Assembly: GCA_964431965.1 (NCBI GenBank)
Contig: CAYSLU010000040.1
Coordinates: 1 to 42,710 of the forward strand
Reading direction: 5' to 3'
Source of the DNA: CAYSLU01 sp964431965
GTDB taxonomy: Bacteria; Verrucomicrobiota; Kiritimatiellia; CAIKKV01; CAYSLU01
Length of the DNA: 42,710 nt
Within the stretch, counting starts at the first letter, position 1; every line of letters begins with the position of its first letter. A program made the translations under genes and the position numbers. This document shows, piece after piece, positions 22,159 through 30,253 of this stretch. The notes under the pieces are model-generated. The model did not search any database, had not been told where the DNA came from, and saw only the letters and a list, made by a program, of their open reading frames with translations.

Positions 22159-22502
22159 GGCTCCTGGTCGCCTCCCCGAAGGGTCGGGTCCAGTTGGCCA
22201 GTATCGCGGACCTATTATCAACCCGAAGGTTGTGGCCCGTCGGCTACCAACCGCAGGACAACCCTGTATAGAGCACTGCGCGTGCCATCGGGCCGGCATT
22301 CCGGGGCGCGCGGCGATTCTCCACACAATCTTGACACCGCGCAGGCAAAAGCGCCCATTGCGGTGGCATTGAGTGGCGATTGGGGGTGTTTCGGCGGTTC
22401 AGTTCGCATTGCAGAGCGATGCACGGACGTGTGTCGTGCGACAGATGGATCCAGGCAGCGACACATAGTCGCGTGCCATTGTCACATAGTCAGAAACGAG
22501 GG
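22159..22502. other. Intergenic stretch with no gene seen
   Basis: No credible coding sequence was found. It contains the upstream region of the XRE gene on the left and ends at the alpha/beta-hydrolase stop. A short direct repeat (CACATAGTC, twice near 22462-22491) is the only structure noted. Confidence 0.5.
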
Positions 22503-23375
22503 CTACTTGGCCACGGCTTTCGTGTAGCGGAGAATCAGCCTGGCCAGCGGCTTGGAATCGTCGAGGCCGTGGGGATGATGGCCGCCGGTCGGCTTGTGAA
22601 AGACGGTGATCTCGCCGTTGAGCGCCTTGTACCGCTGTTCGATGACGGCGGTATTCTCGGCCACAGGAACCACACTATCCACGTCGCCGACGACATGGAT
22701 GAGCGGAATCTTCTCTCTGGCAAGGGGTTCGAGACAGTCGACAGGATTCCCCGACCAAAGGAGGGCTTCCGCTTCATCCGTGAATCCGTAGCAGCTGATC
22801 AGCGACTTCCAGTCGTTGGGACTCCCCGTGCCGTTGCCCTTCCCGCCAGGCCAACTCTTGAAATCACAGACTGGGGCATCGCCATAGATGCAGACGACCT
22901 TGTCGGGGTTCAAGGTTGCCCAATTGTATGCGTAGAGCCCCCCGCGGCTGATGCCAATGAGGGTCCCTCTTGCCGCCAGTCCTTTTGCGGTAATGGCGGC
23001 GTAAAGAGCGTCGAAATGCCTGAGCGCCGTTGGGCAACCGAATGTGTTCCCGACCTGAATGTGCAGATGGTAGAAACCCTCGTTCAAGAGTTGCGGAACT
23101 CCGGTGCGGTCTGTGAACGCATCGGGAAACTCCATGCACCAAGTCCACGGGTTGCCGGGGAGGGCTTCTTTGGGTTCAACCACCCACGCCTTGCACCCGT
23201 CGATAGTGATCAGGTGGCGTTGATAGCCATTCCAAGTGTCGATCGTCTCGCCGGGCCAGGACGGTGTCGCTGTCGGTGCCACGGCCTGTACGGTCGCCCC
23301 GGTGACCGCCGCATTCGACCGCGTGCTCTGAGACACACTCACGGCTACTGGCACCACGATACGGCTCTCTTTCAC
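22503..23375 (-). CDS. Alpha/beta-hydrolase fold protein
   Basis: The protein has 290 residues. The GTG at 23375 has GGAGG 7 bases upstream. The nucleophile elbow is GISRGG (Ser143), the acid lies in VVGDVDSVVPV (Asp231 or Asp233) and the histidine in TGGHHPHG (His266-269). This gives a complete triad in the order expected for serine hydrolases. WTWCMEFPDAFTDR and the GFYHLHIQVGNTFG segment suggest esterases of the kind found near polysaccharide-degrading genes, but the substrate is unknown. The N-terminal 40 residues are Val/Thr/Ala-rich without a clear signal peptide. Confidence 0.8.
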   Translation of the reverse strand: MKESRIVVPVAVSVSQSTRSNAAVTGATVQAVAPTATPSWPGETIDTWNGYQRHLITIDGCKAWVVEPKEALPGNPWTWCMEFPDAFTDRTGVPQLLNEGFYHLHIQVGNTFGCPTALRHFDALYAAITAKGLAARGTLIGISRGGLYAYNWATLNPDKVVCIYGDAPVCDFKSWPGGKGNGTGSPNDWKSLISCYGFTDEAEALLWSGNPVDCLEPLAREKIPLIHVVGDVDSVVPVAENTAVIEQRYKALNGEITVFHKPTGGHHPHGLDDSKPLARLILRYTKAVAK

Positions 23376-23515
23376 GAAGATCCTCCACGTTTTCGATTTC
23401 AGTTCGACTAAGACGGGAGCATCGCCTCAAGGGGGCCGACCGTTTGCCCGGCGTCGTGACTCTCCGCGATGATCGTCGCGTGGAGGGGCGGGCCTCTGCC
23501 GACCGCTCTGCGCCC

Positions 23516-25549
23516 CTACCACCAGCGGATGCCGGCTTCCAGGCTCCAGAGGCGGGCGGGGGCGGGGTTGAGGGTGGAGGCTTCCTGGTAGCGTGTGTTG
23601 CCCGCGTTCTGGACGCCAAAGGCGAGCCAGACCGTGTCGCGGTAGGTCGCACGGATCGAGCCGTCCGTGCGCCAGTAGGCGTCCAGGTCCTGCCACAGTC
23701 CGGTCTGGTAGTCGAAGTAGCCGCGCGTGCCGACGTATGCTTCGCTGGCCGAAAGCTCACCCAACCACGGCCCCGCGCGGCGGGAAACGCGGGCGCCGGC
23801 GGATCCGGCGCTCTCCGCGGCATACGGGAGATCGCTCCCGCTGGCTTCGTCCTCCGTCTGCTGCCACGTGTAGGCCGCGAAGAGCGAGAGGCCGTCCATC
23901 GCGCTCCAGTCGGCGCCGGCTTCCGCGCCGGCGGACCGCGCGTCGTCGATGTTGATGAAGGTCACGTGGTCGCCCTGCACGCGCTGGGCGATGAGGTCGG
24001 TCATGTCGTTGTAGAAGCCGCCCACGTGGGCGGTCAGAGCGTCGGTGATGCGCTGCTCCACGTCCGCATCGGCGGCGAGAATGTACTCGGGATCGAGGTT
24101 GGGATTGGAGACGAACACCGCGCTGCCGAAGCTGATCGGGGGCTGTTCGAGTTCAAGGAGGGACGGCGCGCGGTAGGCCCGGCCGGCGGAGGCGCGGATC
24201 GTCGTGCGGTCCGTGGCCAGCAGGCGCGCCCCGATGCGGGGCGAAACCGCATCCTCGAACTCCGAGTTGGCGTCCAGGCGGACGCCGGAGGTCAGCCGGA
24301 ATGCCGGGGTGAAGTCGGCCTGCTCCTGAACGTACGCGCCGCCGTTGTCCATCGCCGCATCGCGTCCCTGGGAGCCGGGCAGCGCCGCGCCGGTGCGCAC
24401 GTCCCACAGCTCGGAGAAGTCGCAGGTTACGCGGTGGAATTCCGCGCCGCCGGAGAGCGTATGGCTGGCGTTCAGCCGGTAGTCGGCGAGCCCTTCGACC
24501 TGCCAGTCGTTGCCGTCGTTCTGCGAGCGGGTGGGGGCAAAGAGGGGATATCCCTGGTACATGCCGGCCACGTTCAGGCCGAACTGCTCGCGGCGCTGCT
24601 CGCGGTAGAACCCGCCGAAGCGGGTGTGCAGGTCGGCCGCCGGCGCGGAGTCCAAGCTGGCGCCCACGAGCGCGGTGCGGTTGTCCGAGTCATTGTCCAC
24701 CAGCGTCGGATAGAGCGGCCGTCGATCCGTCTGGCCGTAGCCGAACTCGCTCTCGAAGTACCGGCCCTGAATCATGAGCTGGGAGCCGGCGCCGACGCGC
24801 TGCGTCACCTTGCCGAGCGCGCGCACGTCCCGGTAGTTGTAGTTCTCGGCTTCGTGGCGAACCTGTGTGGGCACGCCGGCCGGGGAGGCGACGGATTCGA
24901 TGACGAAGCGCCGTCCGAGGTAGTTGTCGATCGTGCGGGCATCGACCGCCGCCCCGTAGCCGTGGTCCGCGGTCCCGCCGAGCGTGCGGGCGGACCCGGT
25001 GCGGTAGCCGCCGTTTCCGGCGCCGGCGGAGGTCTCGAGCAGCGGGCCGTCAGCCGGGTCGAAGGTCAGGAGGTTGATGACGCCCGCGAAGGCATCGGTG
25101 CCGTAGAGAGCGGAGAATGGGCCGCGCACGACCTCGACTTGCCGGATCACGGAAGCCGGCACTTCATTGATGGAGAGGAAGCCGGAGGACGCCTCGTTGA
25201 GCGGGATGCCGTCTGCGAGCAGGAGCGTGCGGTGGGTTCCGGGCACGCCGCGTACATTGATTTCCGAGGGGATCCCGTGGCCCATGCCGTAGCTGCGCAG
25301 AATGCTCACGCCGGAGACCGAGCGGAGCAGGTCGTCGGCGTTGCGCGCGGGCGAGTTCCGGATCGCGTCGGACGGGATGATCGTCACGCTGGCGGGGACG
25401 TCGGCTCGCGCGGTGGGCGCGCGGGTGGCGGTGACGACGATCTCGTTTGTGGCCGGGGCGCTGGTGGCCGCCGCAGCGGCGGGCTGCGCTCCGAGCGCGG
25501 TGGCGGCGAGTGCGAACAGGGCCAGTTTGGGGATGATGTGCTCGGTCAT
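23516..25549 (-). CDS. TonB-dependent outer-membrane receptor (BtuB-like)
   Basis: The protein has 677 residues from the ATG at 25549. A signal peptide (MTEHIIPKLALFALAATALG...AAAA) is followed by a TonB box (NEIVVTATRAP). The plug domain follows (DLLRSVSGVSILRSYGMGHG, NVRGVPGTHRTLLLADGIPL, VRGPFSALYGTDAFAGVINL). The rest is a long beta-barrel ending in the aromatic LEAGIRWW. Such receptors import cobalamin, siderophores or glycans using TonB energy; BtuB-like proteins are the nearest group by plug layout. No cobalamin riboswitch was seen upstream, so the ligand remains open. It is divergent from the 25936 gene. Confidence 0.9.
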   Translation of the reverse strand: MTEHIIPKLALFALAATALGAQPAAAAATSAPATNEIVVTATRAPTARADVPASVTIIPSDAIRNSPARNADDLLRSVSGVSILRSYGMGHGIPSEINVRGVPGTHRTLLLADGIPLNEASSGFLSINEVPASVIRQVEVVRGPFSALYGTDAFAGVINLLTFDPADGPLLETSAGAGNGGYRTGSARTLGGTADHGYGAAVDARTIDNYLGRRFVIESVASPAGVPTQVRHEAENYNYRDVRALGKVTQRVGAGSQLMIQGRYFESEFGYGQTDRRPLYPTLVDNDSDNRTALVGASLDSAPAADLHTRFGGFYREQRREQFGLNVAGMYQGYPLFAPTRSQNDGNDWQVEGLADYRLNASHTLSGGAEFHRVTCDFSELWDVRTGAALPGSQGRDAAMDNGGAYVQEQADFTPAFRLTSGVRLDANSEFEDAVSPRIGARLLATDRTTIRASAGRAYRAPSLLELEQPPISFGSAVFVSNPNLDPEYILAADADVEQRITDALTAHVGGFYNDMTDLIAQRVQGDHVTFINIDDARSAGAEAGADWSAMDGLSLFAAYTWQQTEDEASGSDLPYAAESAGSAGARVSRRAGPWLGELSASEAYVGTRGYFDYQTGLWQDLDAYWRTDGSIRATYRDTVWLAFGVQNAGNTRYQEASTLNPAPARLWSLEAGIRWW

Positions 25550-25693
25550 GGCTGCAGCCTCGGGTGTTGATGGGCTCTCCACGTAACCAATGGGCTGTGT
25601 CGATATCACGGCGCGAATCGTTCCGGCAACGAAAAAGGAGCGGTTGCCCGCAATGGGGGCAGGGTCCTCCGTCTTGGCCTGATCTCGGTCAAC

Positions 25694-25713
25694 GGACGAC
25701 ACGGAGGTCGTCC
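25694..25713. repeat. Hairpin: 7-base stem, 6-base loop
   Basis: GGACGAC-ACGGAG-GTCGTCC is a perfect inverted repeat in the divergent gap upstream of the TonB receptor. I recall similar sequence as a frequent interspersed palindrome in Kiritimatiellota-type genomes, but cannot verify this. No T-run follows, so it is not a standard terminator. Confidence 0.6.
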
Positions 25714-25751
25714 CTCCATGTCCGGAACGGGCTGTTCTCCGCATCTTGAAG

Positions 25752-25771
25752 GGCCGGGCTCTGTCCCGGCC
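25752..25771. repeat. Second hairpin: 7-base stem, 6-base loop
   Basis: GGCCGGG-CTCTGT-CCCGGCC is another perfect inverted repeat, 38 bases from the first and with the same stem and loop sizes but unrelated sequence. Both lie in the 386-base gap (25550-25935), in which no gene was seen. Confidence 0.6.
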
Positions 25772-25935
25772 GGTCCGGCTGCGTTCCATGGCCGATGTGG
25801 AACCGGGGAACGGGGAGGGAGACAGGCGGGCTCGCTTGACTTGTCCGGGGCCGGAATACAACCTGTCCGGCGGTATGGAACGGAAGCTCCGGGCCCTGTG
25901 AGGGCGGACGGATCACGCGTGGGGAGGATCGGGCG

Positions 25936-26604
25936 ATGACGAATGCTCCGGTGGCTCCGCCGAAGCGGGGCGGATGCGCAAAGCCCATCGGGATTGGCTG
26001 TGCCGTTGTGTTGCTGGTCCTGGCGATCGGCGGGTTCATGGCCTATCGGGCGGTTCGGGGCGTCGCCGAGCGGCTGGTGGCGGAGTACACGGATCCGGCG
26101 CCCCGCGCGCTGCCGGTGCTGACCATAGACGACGATGAGGCGGCCCTTGTGCTGCGTCGGGTGTCGGACTTTTCGGCCGCTCTGAAGGAGAACCGGGCGG
26201 CCGCGCCGCTGGTTCTCTCGTCGCGCGACGTGAACGTGCTGATCCAGCGGCATCCGGACTGGACCAACCTGGCCGGGAAGGTCCACGTGTCGATCGAGGG
26301 CGATCGCATCGGCGGGCAGGCCAGCCTGGCGCTCGGCGGGGCGGGACGCCTGTTGTCCGGGCGGTACCTGAACGGGAGCGTCACGCTACGCGCCGGCCTC
26401 GCGGCGGGGCGACTGCTGCTGTTTGTGGATGCGGCTGAGGTCAAGGGGCGAGCGGTGCCGGAGTCGGTGATGAAGGCGATCCGGGCGAAGAACCTGGCGG
26501 AGAAGGCGCAGACGGATCCGGACGTGACGGCGACGATCGGGCGGCTCGAATCCATCGAGGTGCGCGACGGATTCCTGCGGCTGGATCCGAAGCCGGCGCC
26601 GTGA
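25936..26604 (+). CDS. Membrane-anchored protein of unknown function
   Basis: The protein has 222 residues. A short basic N-terminus (PPKRGGCAKPIG) leads into one apolar helix IGCAVVLLVLAIGGFMAYRA, so it is probably a type II anchored protein facing the periplasm. The rest is soluble. It has a predicted helical part with ALVLRRVSDFSAALKENRAA and a beta-rich part (KVHVSIEGDRIGGQASLALG, YLNGSVTLRAGLAAGRLLLF). GGGGAGGA lies 7 bases before the ATG. The next gene follows after 20 bases on the same strand, so it probably heads the sialidase-like operon. No family was recognised. Confidence 0.7.
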   Translation: MTNAPVAPPKRGGCAKPIGIGCAVVLLVLAIGGFMAYRAVRGVAERLVAEYTDPAPRALPVLTIDDDEAALVLRRVSDFSAALKENRAAAPLVLSSRDVNVLIQRHPDWTNLAGKVHVSIEGDRIGGQASLALGGAGRLLSGRYLNGSVTLRAGLAAGRLLLFVDAAEVKGRAVPESVMKAIRAKNLAEKAQTDPDVTATIGRLESIEVRDGFLRLDPKPAP

Positions 26605-26624
26605 GCGGAAGGAGCACGTGCATC

Positions 26625-27971
26625 ATGAGCGAAGGACAGCGGATCGCAGGGTCGGATGGGCCGGGCGGGGGGCTGCGGATGACGTTCAGCGGGCCCCGGC
26701 GTCGGCTGGCGGAGCGAGCGGAGCCGGGGGCTCAGGCGATCTACGGCCTGGGCATGGTGTTCCAGGTGTCTCCAACGGAGATTGCGGTCGAGCTCAACCG
26801 CCGGCCGTGCGCGATGCCGGTCGTCGATCTCGAGGATGGCGCGGACCTGTTCATCGTCGATGCCCTCGATCGGATCGGATCGGCGGACGCCGTGCCGTTT
26901 CTCCGGAACGAGCCCGGACGGCACCCGAGCACGGGAGCCGCACTGGTCATGGTCAAGTACCCGGCCGCTGGCGGGTTCGTGCCGCGGGGGGCGCTCCTCC
27001 CGGACGGGCGCCCTCATCCGCATGCCGGAACCGGTTTTGCGCTGGGCATCGTGCTGGGGTATCCGGCCGACCATTCGATCCGACGGCCCGAGGGCGCGGG
27101 GGATGTGATCCAGCGGTTCGAGCTGGTCCAGTTCGGCTATGACGGAGCCCGGATCGACGTGACGGCTCGCGATCCGCTCGAGGGTGGCGATCTGTTCGCG
27201 GGATGGACGGTGCACCGGCAGGCCCTTGGCAATGCGATTCCATCCGGCGAGGATCTGATCTTCTCGCACGTCGCGATGCGCCCGGGCGAGAAGCGCGTGG
27301 CGGGCGTGTCGCGATGGCGGCGGAGCGGCGGCCGATGGTGGCCGTCTGAATTCGTGCCGGTCACCCCGCCCGAGAACCCGTATGAGCCGAGCATGGTCCG
27401 CGATCTGGACGGCTCGCTTCTGCTGTGCGTTCGAACCGGACTCCCGCAGACGAAGGGGCACTTCCAGGTGTACCGGTCGGCCGACGAGGGGCGGTCCTGG
27501 GCTCTGTCGGTCGATGATCCCGACATGCGGTGCCCGTCGCCTGTTTCGATACTGACGACGGTCGATGGCCGGCCGATGCTGGCCGGGAACCCGTTTCGCC
27601 GAGACTACGCCGACAACGAAGGGCGCATGGGGCACAGCGCGTGGATGCGGGAGGAAGTGGATCTGTGGCTGCTCACCGACGACCGGCGTCATGTCCGCAT
27701 TCCGTGCCGCGCCTTCGATGCCCGCGCCCGGTTGGGGCCGGTGCGCCAGGATCCGGCCCGGCACATCAACTTCTGGTACGTTGACCACCCGGTCGGCGGC
27801 GTGTTCCGGCTGGGGGACGGGCGGTGGCGCTGCCTGCTCGGCTTCCGCGTGTGCGACTTGTGGGACGTGGTGACGGGCGCGCCGCCGGCCGCGGCGTCGG
27901 GATTCTGGATGGAGGAGATCGCGGGCGGCGGGCCGGCCCGGCCGGCGTGGCGATTTGGGGAGAACACATGA
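26625..27971 (+). CDS. Sialidase-fold (BNR/Asp-box) protein, first of a tandem pair
   Basis: The protein has 448 residues from the ATG at 26625, with GGAAGGAG about 10 bases upstream. An Asp-box is visible in VYRSADEGRSWALSVDDPDM, in a context of beta-strands typical of a six-bladed propeller. NPYEPSMVRDLDGSLLLCVR fits a blade with the family E-x-x (S/A)-x-V-x-x-x-DGSLLLC pattern. It has no signal peptide. Family members include exo-sialidases and other glycosidases, but the arginine triad of sialidases cannot be confirmed by eye. The stop overlaps the start of the next gene by 4 bases (ATGA), implying translational coupling. Confidence 0.72.
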   Translation: MSEGQRIAGSDGPGGGLRMTFSGPRRRLAERAEPGAQAIYGLGMVFQVSPTEIAVELNRRPCAMPVVDLEDGADLFIVDALDRIGSADAVPFLRNEPGRHPSTGAALVMVKYPAAGGFVPRGALLPDGRPHPHAGTGFALGIVLGYPADHSIRRPEGAGDVIQRFELVQFGYDGARIDVTARDPLEGGDLFAGWTVHRQALGNAIPSGEDLIFSHVAMRPGEKRVAGVSRWRRSGGRWWPSEFVPVTPPENPYEPSMVRDLDGSLLLCVRTGLPQTKGHFQVYRSADEGRSWALSVDDPDMRCPSPVSILTTVDGRPMLAGNPFRRDYADNEGRMGHSAWMREEVDLWLLTDDRRHVRIPCRAFDARARLGPVRQDPARHINFWYVDHPVGGVFRLGDGRWRCLLGFRVCDLWDVVTGAPPAAASGFWMEEIAGGGPARPAWRFGENT

Positions 27972-29068
27972 AGACCGAAGTAGTGCTCGAGCTGCCGCAC
28001 GCGCGAGGGAACCCGCGGAACTCGGAGGGCGGGTTCGCCGCGCTGTCCGACGGGCGGATCATGCTGGCCTACACGCGGTATGTGGGCCGCTCGTGGGCGG
28101 ACGAGGCCACGGCCGTCATCGCCGCGCGCTACTCCGAGGACGGCGGCCGGACCTGGTCGCGGCGCGATCGCGTACTCGTGGAGAACGAGGGGCGGTGCAA
28201 CGTCATGAGCGCGTCGCTGCTGCGCCTTTCGGACGGCCGCCTGGCCTTGTTCTACCTGCGGAAGAACGGGCACGCGGATTGTCGCCCGTACATGCGGACG
28301 TCGCGCGATGAGGGAGCGACGTGGGGCCGGGCGATTCTGTGCATTCCGGCGCCGGGCTACTTCGTGGTGAACAACGATCGCGTGATCCAGCTGCGCGGCG
28401 GGCGCCTCGTCGTGCCCGCCGGGTGGCACCGCACCCGCTCGACCGCGGGGGGGTGGGGCGCGATGGCCGACTCCCGGGCGATCGCGATCTTCTTCCGTTC
28501 GGACGACGGAGGCGCGACGTGGGCGGAGTCGAAGGACTGGTGGGCGCTGCCGGTGCGGAGCGGGTCCGGCCTGCAGGAGCCCGGCGTCGTCGAGCGGGCC
28601 GACGGATCCCTGTATGCGTGGTGCCGGACGGACCTCGGCCGGCAGTGGGAGATGACTTCGGCGGACCGCGGGGAGACGTGGACGGCCCCGCGGGCGTCGC
28701 GGTTCCTCGCTCCGTGTGCGCCGCTGTCGATCAAGCGGATGCCCTCGACGGGCGACCTGCTGGCCGTGTGGAACGACCACGATCCGCGCTGGCGCACGAG
28801 CCGGGCATGGCGAGCGGGCGCGTGGGGCGCCAAGGAAAGCTGGGGGCGGACGCCGCTGGTGGCGGCGGTGAGCCGGGACGACGGGCGAACGTGGCGCCAG
28901 CGGCGCCTGCTGGAGGACGATCCCGCGCGGGGCTTCTGCTACACCGCGATCCACTTCGCGGAGGATGCGGTTCTGCTCGCCTACTGCTGCGGCGGACACG
29001 GGGCCGCCGTACTCCAGGACATGCGGGTGCGGCGCATCCCGCTGGCGTGGCTGTATGCGCGGGTCTAG
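27968..29068 (+). CDS. Exo-alpha-sialidase-like protein with five Asp-boxes
   Basis: The protein has 366 residues. It begins MKTEVVLELPHARGNPRNSE and carries repeated Asp-boxes: YSEDGGRTWSRRD, TSRDEGATWGRA, RSDDGGATWAESKD, TSADRGETWTAP and VSRDDGRTWRQRR. This is the signature of six-bladed beta-propeller sialidase-like enzymes. Internal EPGVVERADGSLYAWCRTDL fits the conserved glutamate-containing strand. No signal peptide is present, so it should be cytoplasmic. The substrate may be sialic acid or another acidic sugar. It overlaps the preceding paralogue-like gene by 4 bases and is followed by a tiny hydrophobic gene and then the oxidoreductase. Confidence 0.83.
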   Translation: MKTEVVLELPHARGNPRNSEGGFAALSDGRIMLAYTRYVGRSWADEATAVIAARYSEDGGRTWSRRDRVLVENEGRCNVMSASLLRLSDGRLALFYLRKNGHADCRPYMRTSRDEGATWGRAILCIPAPGYFVVNNDRVIQLRGGRLVVPAGWHRTRSTAGGWGAMADSRAIAIFFRSDDGGATWAESKDWWALPVRSGSGLQEPGVVERADGSLYAWCRTDLGRQWEMTSADRGETWTAPRASRFLAPCAPLSIKRMPSTGDLLAVWNDHDPRWRTSRAWRAGAWGAKESWGRTPLVAAVSRDDGRTWRQRRLLEDDPARGFCYTAIHFAEDAVLLAYCCGGHGAAVLQDMRVRRIPLAWLYARV

Positions 29069-29083
29069 CGCCGGCGTTCAACG

Positions 29084-29224
29084 ATGCGGCCCGGCCGCCC
29101 CGAGGCACCATGCTTGCACAGCACGGACGGGATCTGGTGGGCCATCGCGGTGGCGATGACGGTCAACGGCCTGCTGACCGCGGGGTGGTTTGCCCTGGGT
29201 CGATGGGCGCGGCTGCGTGTGTGA
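29084..29224 (+). CDS. Possible small membrane peptide
   Basis: The frame has 46 residues. A charged N-terminus (MRPGRPEAPCLHSTDG) is followed by an apolar helix IWWAIAVAMTVNGLLTAGWF and a basic end RWARLRV. It fits the 169-base gap between the sialidase-like gene and the oxidoreductase on the same strand. No strong ribosome-binding site is seen, so it may be spurious. The helix and the positive C-terminus are the main support. Confidence 0.4.
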   Translation: MRPGRPEAPCLHSTDGIWWAIAVAMTVNGLLTAGWFALGRWARLRV

Positions 29225-29237
29225 CGCGGGAGGCGGC

Positions 29238-30224
29238 ATGAGAGTGGCGATCGTTGGCGTGTCGGGTCATCTGGGATACGTCCTCTCCGGAGTGCGCGGG
29301 GACGCCGATGCGCGCCTTGTCGGCGTTGCGCCCGGCTCGGAGGGGGAGGATATCGCGGCCTTCATGCCCGCCTTCGGCGCGGCCGGGCTCCCACCGCCGC
29401 CCGTCTTTCCGGACTACCGGGAGATGCTCGATGAGGTGCGCCCGGACGTCGTGGCGGTGGCGCCGCACTTCGGCGACATTGCGCGAGTGGCCGCCGAGTC
29501 GCTGGACCGCGGGATGCACGTGTTCGCGGAGAAGCCGCTGGCGACCACGCTGGACGACCTGGCCCGCATCGAGGCGTCGGCCGCCGCCTCTCGCGGGGCG
29601 CTGGGATGCATGCTGGCGCTGCGGTACGATCCCGCCTTCTACGCGGGGTGGCAGGCCGTGCGCGCAGGGGCCGTGGGCGCCGTGCGCCTGATGGCGGCGC
29701 AGAAGTCCTACAAGCTCGGGACGCGGCCTCCGTTCTACGGGAGACGCGGCTCGTACGGCGGCACGATCCCGTGGGTGGGCAGCCACGGCGTGGACCTGCT
29801 GCTGTGGTTCGGAGGCGCTGCCTTTCGATCGGTATACGCGGTCCATTCGGAGCGCGGAAACCGGGGGAACGGCGACCTGGAAGTGAGCGCGTTCTGCCAG
29901 TTCGCGATGGCCGACGAGATCATCGCCACGGTCAGCATCGACTATCTGAGGCCCGCGTCCGCGCCGACGCATGGCGACGATCGGATCCGGGTCGCGGGCA
30001 CGGAGGGTGTGCTGGAGGTCCGCGACGGGAAGGCGCTGCTGATCGGCCCGGATGGCGTGCGCGAGCTGCCGCCGGGGCCACCCGCCGCGATCTTCGGGGA
30101 CTTTCTGCAGCAGGCCCGGGGAAGAGGAACGGGCCGGCTGACGGCGGGCGAAGCGATTGCAGTGACGCGCGCCTGCCTGCTGGCGCGCGAATCGGCCGAT
30201 ACAGGGCGAGTGATCACATTTTGA
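29238..30224 (+). CDS. Gfo/Idh/MocA-family NAD(P)-dependent oxidoreductase
   Basis: The protein has 328 residues. The Rossmann start MRVAIVGVSGHLGYVLSGV binds the cofactor. VDVVAVAPHFGDIA-type strand order and the conserved HVFAEKPLATTLDDLARIEA (E-K-P motif) define the family. GGTIPWVGSHGVDLLLWFGG carries the catalytic-domain histidine. Members oxidise or reduce sugars and inositols, and some are glycosidases of family GH109. Substrate not deducible. The ATG at 29238 follows GGGAGG. It is followed by the ceramidase-like gene after 29 bases, so the two are probably co-transcribed. Confidence 0.88.
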   Translation: MRVAIVGVSGHLGYVLSGVRGDADARLVGVAPGSEGEDIAAFMPAFGAAGLPPPPVFPDYREMLDEVRPDVVAVAPHFGDIARVAAESLDRGMHVFAEKPLATTLDDLARIEASAAASRGALGCMLALRYDPAFYAGWQAVRAGAVGAVRLMAAQKSYKLGTRPPFYGRRGSYGGTIPWVGSHGVDLLLWFGGAAFRSVYAVHSERGNRGNGDLEVSAFCQFAMADEIIATVSIDYLRPASAPTHGDDRIRVAGTEGVLEVRDGKALLIGPDGVRELPPGPPAAIFGDFLQQARGRGTGRLTAGEAIAVTRACLLARESADTGRVITF

Positions 30225-30253
30225 GAACGGAGCGTCCGGAAGGAAGGACACGC

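Noticed and set aside
22159..23515. Right attachment site (repeat of the tmRNA 3' end) near the right edge of the accessory region
   Set aside because: No stretch resembling GGGTTCGATTCCCC with CGCCTCCACCA was found here or elsewhere to the right.
25550..25870. Cobalamin riboswitch upstream of the BtuB-like receptor
   Set aside because: The conserved B12-box elements were looked for on the receptor strand and not found.
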